Assembly: GCA_026002695.1 (NCBI GenBank)
Contig: BOCB01000009.1
Span: 1 to 38,388, forward strand
Reading direction: 5' to 3'
Origin: Synergistales bacterium
GTDB lineage: Bacteria; Synergistota; Synergistia; Synergistales; Synergistaceae
Length of the DNA: 38,388 nt
Shown piece by piece: positions 36,742-38,388 of this stretch. Within the stretch, counting starts at the first letter, position 1, and each line of letters begins with the position of its first letter. Made by a program: the position numbers and the translations under genes. The notes beneath the pieces are model-generated. The model was not told where the DNA came from, did not search any database, and worked only from the letters and a program-made list of their open reading frames with translations.

Positions 36742-38121
36742 TTACATCATGAAAATTCCGACGACCGTCGAAGCAAATAACCCGCAGCAAACCGGGATAA
36801 AGTTCTTTCGGGCGAGCTCCACCGGGCTTACCCCCGCTATACCGGCGGTGGCGGCGAGACCGAACGACCACGGCACGAGCGTACCGCCGCCTGACCAGAT
36901 CGACCCCATTTGGCCGACGCCGGCTAACGGCGCGATGTTCGCTCCCACTGAGCTGCCAAAGGCCGCCGCCATGCTCCCTGTCAGGGGCAGGCCAACGAAG
37001 CCGGAGCCCTCCAAGCCCGCGATCATCCCGATAAGCGTATTTCCGAACGCGAGCGGTATTTTCCCGAGCGGGAGAGAGGTATAAATCCTTTTCCCTATGT
37101 CAAACATCAGCTGCGGGGCTCCTTCGCCCAGTATCTCATCGGACGAGACACCGCCGAGGTAGAAAAACGCCGCTATCGGTATGACGGGCGAAAAGACTTT
37201 TATCCCGAACATAAAGCCCTCGCGGAGATAGCCCACTGATTTTTCGAAACAATTCCTTTTGTCAGAGACGATAGACGAGATTATCAGCATCAGTACGCCG
37301 GTTCCGCCGATGAGCGCGGTTGCGTCGCCGCCCCTTATCTTGAACGCTATCATAGCCCCCGCCGCCGCGAAGAACGCCAGCGGCGTCAATATAGCGAAGA
37401 GAACGGCATAAGGCTGATCCTTTTTAGGCACGTCCGTCTCCGGCGCCTCGACAGGCTCAAATTTCGGCGCGGCTTTTATTTCCTTCCTCATCATTATATA
37501 TCCGACGATACCGGCGACAATGCCGCAGGTGAGGGACAAAATGGCCGAGGTCGTGAACATCGACCCGATATCGACGCCGGACGAGTTTGCGGAGAGTTTG
37601 ATGGCGCCCTGTATAATGAGGTCTCCCGAGAGACCCATCCCGTGCCCGAATATGTTGAACGCCATTGCCGCCGCCATTGCGGGCAGCCCGACTTGAACGC
37701 AGACAGGGATTAGGAGCGGCCCTACAAGCGCCGTTGCCGGAGTCGGCCAGAAGAAGGACGCGGAGATATATGCGGCGGCGCCGAGCAGGAAGTACGCCTG
37801 CAACGGGTTTTTGATCATTTTTTTCACGGGCGCGAACATTTTTTCGCTGGCCCCCGTTGAGTCGAGCGATTTCAGCATGGCGACCATTATCGAGATAACG
37901 AGCATTATGTCGAAAAGATCCTTCCCCGCCGTCAAAAGAGAGCTGAAAAGAGCCTGTATGCCGGTGATGACGGAGCCGGTATAACTGACCGTTATCAAGG
38001 TAAGCCCGATCAGGCAGACGATCACGACGTCCTTCTTCCTGACCATAAGGAACAGCACTAACGCGATTGTTATCATATAGATGTAATGCGAAAGAGTAAA
38101 CACGGGAACCGTATCAGTCAT
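36742..38121 (-). CDS. Multi-pass permease, ion-transporter type
   Basis: A 459-residue integral membrane protein with about 11-12 hydrophobic segments. Features include FFWPTPATALVGPLLIPVCV, NIFGHGMGLSGDLIIQGAIK, a charged cytoplasmic loop (EIKAAPKFEPVEAPETDVPK) and a Gly-rich pore-like motif IAGLEGSGFVGLPLTGSMAA with SSVGANIAPLAGVGQMGSIW. The layout resembles the GntP/citrate-type carriers of the ion transporter superfamily, but I cannot name the exact family or substrate. ATG 38121 is chosen over 38184 because GAGAGGG precedes it and the hydrophobic N-terminus follows. It is upstream of the ThDP enzyme on the same strand, so substrate uptake for that enzyme is plausible. Confidence 0.75.
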   Translation of the reverse strand: MTDTVPVFTLSHYIYMITIALVLFLMVRKKDVVIVCLIGLTLITVSYTGSVITGIQALFSSLLTAGKDLFDIMLVISIMVAMLKSLDSTGASEKMFAPVKKMIKNPLQAYFLLGAAAYISASFFWPTPATALVGPLLIPVCVQVGLPAMAAAMAFNIFGHGMGLSGDLIIQGAIKLSANSSGVDIGSMFTTSAILSLTCGIVAGIVGYIMMRKEIKAAPKFEPVEAPETDVPKKDQPYAVLFAILTPLAFFAAAGAMIAFKIRGGDATALIGGTGVLMLIISSIVSDKRNCFEKSVGYLREGFMFGIKVFSPVIPIAAFFYLGGVSSDEILGEGAPQLMFDIGKRIYTSLPLGKIPLAFGNTLIGMIAGLEGSGFVGLPLTGSMAAAFGSSVGANIAPLAGVGQMGSIWSGGGTLVPWSFGLAATAGIAGVSPVELARKNFIPVCCGLFASTVVGIFMM

Positions 38122-38150
38122 ATTAATACACCCTCTCTCATGATGAACGG

Positions 38151-38168
38151 GCGGCCGAGGCCGGCCGC
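38151..38168. repeat. GC-rich palindrome variant
   Basis: Stem GCGGCC-GAGGCC-GGCCGC between the partial gene and the permease gene. A diverged member of the GC-palindrome family. Confidence 0.5.
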
Positions 38169-38190
38169 GCCTGCTCGTCCTCAACGCGGA

Positions 38191-38388
38191 TCAGGCTAAA
38201 ATTTTACCCATGACCCCGCTGAGTGAAACCGCGCGAACCTTTTCGGCTATCTCGCCGACGTTCGTGGTGTATAAGCCGAGTTTTTTCATTCTCTCGAAAT
38301 ACACGGAGCCTGAGAAGGTGTATTTTGTGCTCCTGCGCTCCGGTTTTTTCATCTCTCCTATAACGTGATTGACGTAGTCGCCCACCGC
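38191..38388 (-). CDS. C-terminal end of an unidentified protein (cut by window edge)
   Basis: The last 65 codons of a gene that begins beyond the window (VGDYVNHVIGEMKKPERRST, then KYTFSGSVYFERMKKLGLYT, ending SLSGVMGKILA). The frame is open to the edge. The 70 bases to the permease start suggest the same operon. I do not recognise a family from this fragment. Confidence 0.55.
   Translation of the reverse strand, partial: AVGDYVNHVIGEMKKPERRSTKYTFSGSVYFERMKKLGLYTTNVGEIAEKVRAVSLSGVMGKILA

Overview
The window looks like a chromosomal stretch of a motile, diderm bacterium of the phylum Synergistota (Synergistetes). The main reason is two secreted proteins that end in a tail resembling the Synergist-CTERM sorting signal: a Gly/Ser linker, GGGCDAG, a hydrophobic stretch, then Arg/Lys. 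FlgI and FlgH (P- and L-ring proteins) imply an outer membrane. All identifications were made by reading the sequence; no database search was run.

Layout. (1) 1-2.6 kb: the first Synergist-CTERM surface protein. Its DNA ends (leader plus signal peptide; tail plus 3' flank) recur almost unchanged around a diverged paralogue at 21.6-23.4 kb. (2) 2.6-6.1 kb: a flavoprotein and dgkA. The 3' end of dgkA is one of two perfect 25-bp direct repeats bounding a decayed integrated element of about 2.5 kb. The element holds an integrase C-terminus, a fused ParB/methylase-type remnant, a frameshifted phage-like gene and an apparently intact HigBA-type toxin-antitoxin pair. (3) 6.2-12.4 kb: a DUF2156 protein, a PAS hybrid kinase, a nicotinamidase-like hydrolase preceded by a 77-bp tandem repeat that copies its own start region, mnmE and a small anchored protein. 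(4) 12.5-16.9 kb: a PseC-like aminotransferase, a candidate small RNA with its own promoter and terminator, a class I aminotransferase, an ATC hydrolase-like protein and methylglyoxal synthase. (5) 17.1-20.7 kb: a FIST sensor protein and a hybrid kinase with an Hpt domain, in one operon. (6) 20.8-25.6 kb: a tetranucleotide tract inside a tiny ORF, the second Synergist-CTERM protein, an orphan antitoxin-like protein, a five-zinc-ribbon protein and a YefM/YoeB-type pair. (7) 25.6-28.8 kb: GDP-fucose synthase and GDP-mannose dehydratase, then GNAT and VOC proteins. (8) 28.9-34.7 kb: flgG-flgA-flgH-flgI on the minus strand, divergent from a chemoreceptor. (9) 34.8-38.4 kb: a ThDP enzyme, a permease and a gene cut by the window edge.

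How it fits together. Flagellar ring and rod genes, a chemoreceptor, PseC (pseudaminic-acid step, often used for flagellin glycosylation) and GDP-fucose synthesis point to motility and a decorated surface. The two hybrid kinases and FIST are environmental sensing. Two dispersed repeat families occupy many spacers: an AT-rich element with inverted ends AGTAARCGCTGATT, and GC-rich palindromes of the form GGGCGGCC-N3-GGCCGCCC. The strongest candidates for something new are the paired surface-protein cassettes, the small RNA at 13.7 kb, the duplicated start-region repeat at 9.5 kb and the promoter/operator shared by two antitoxin genes.
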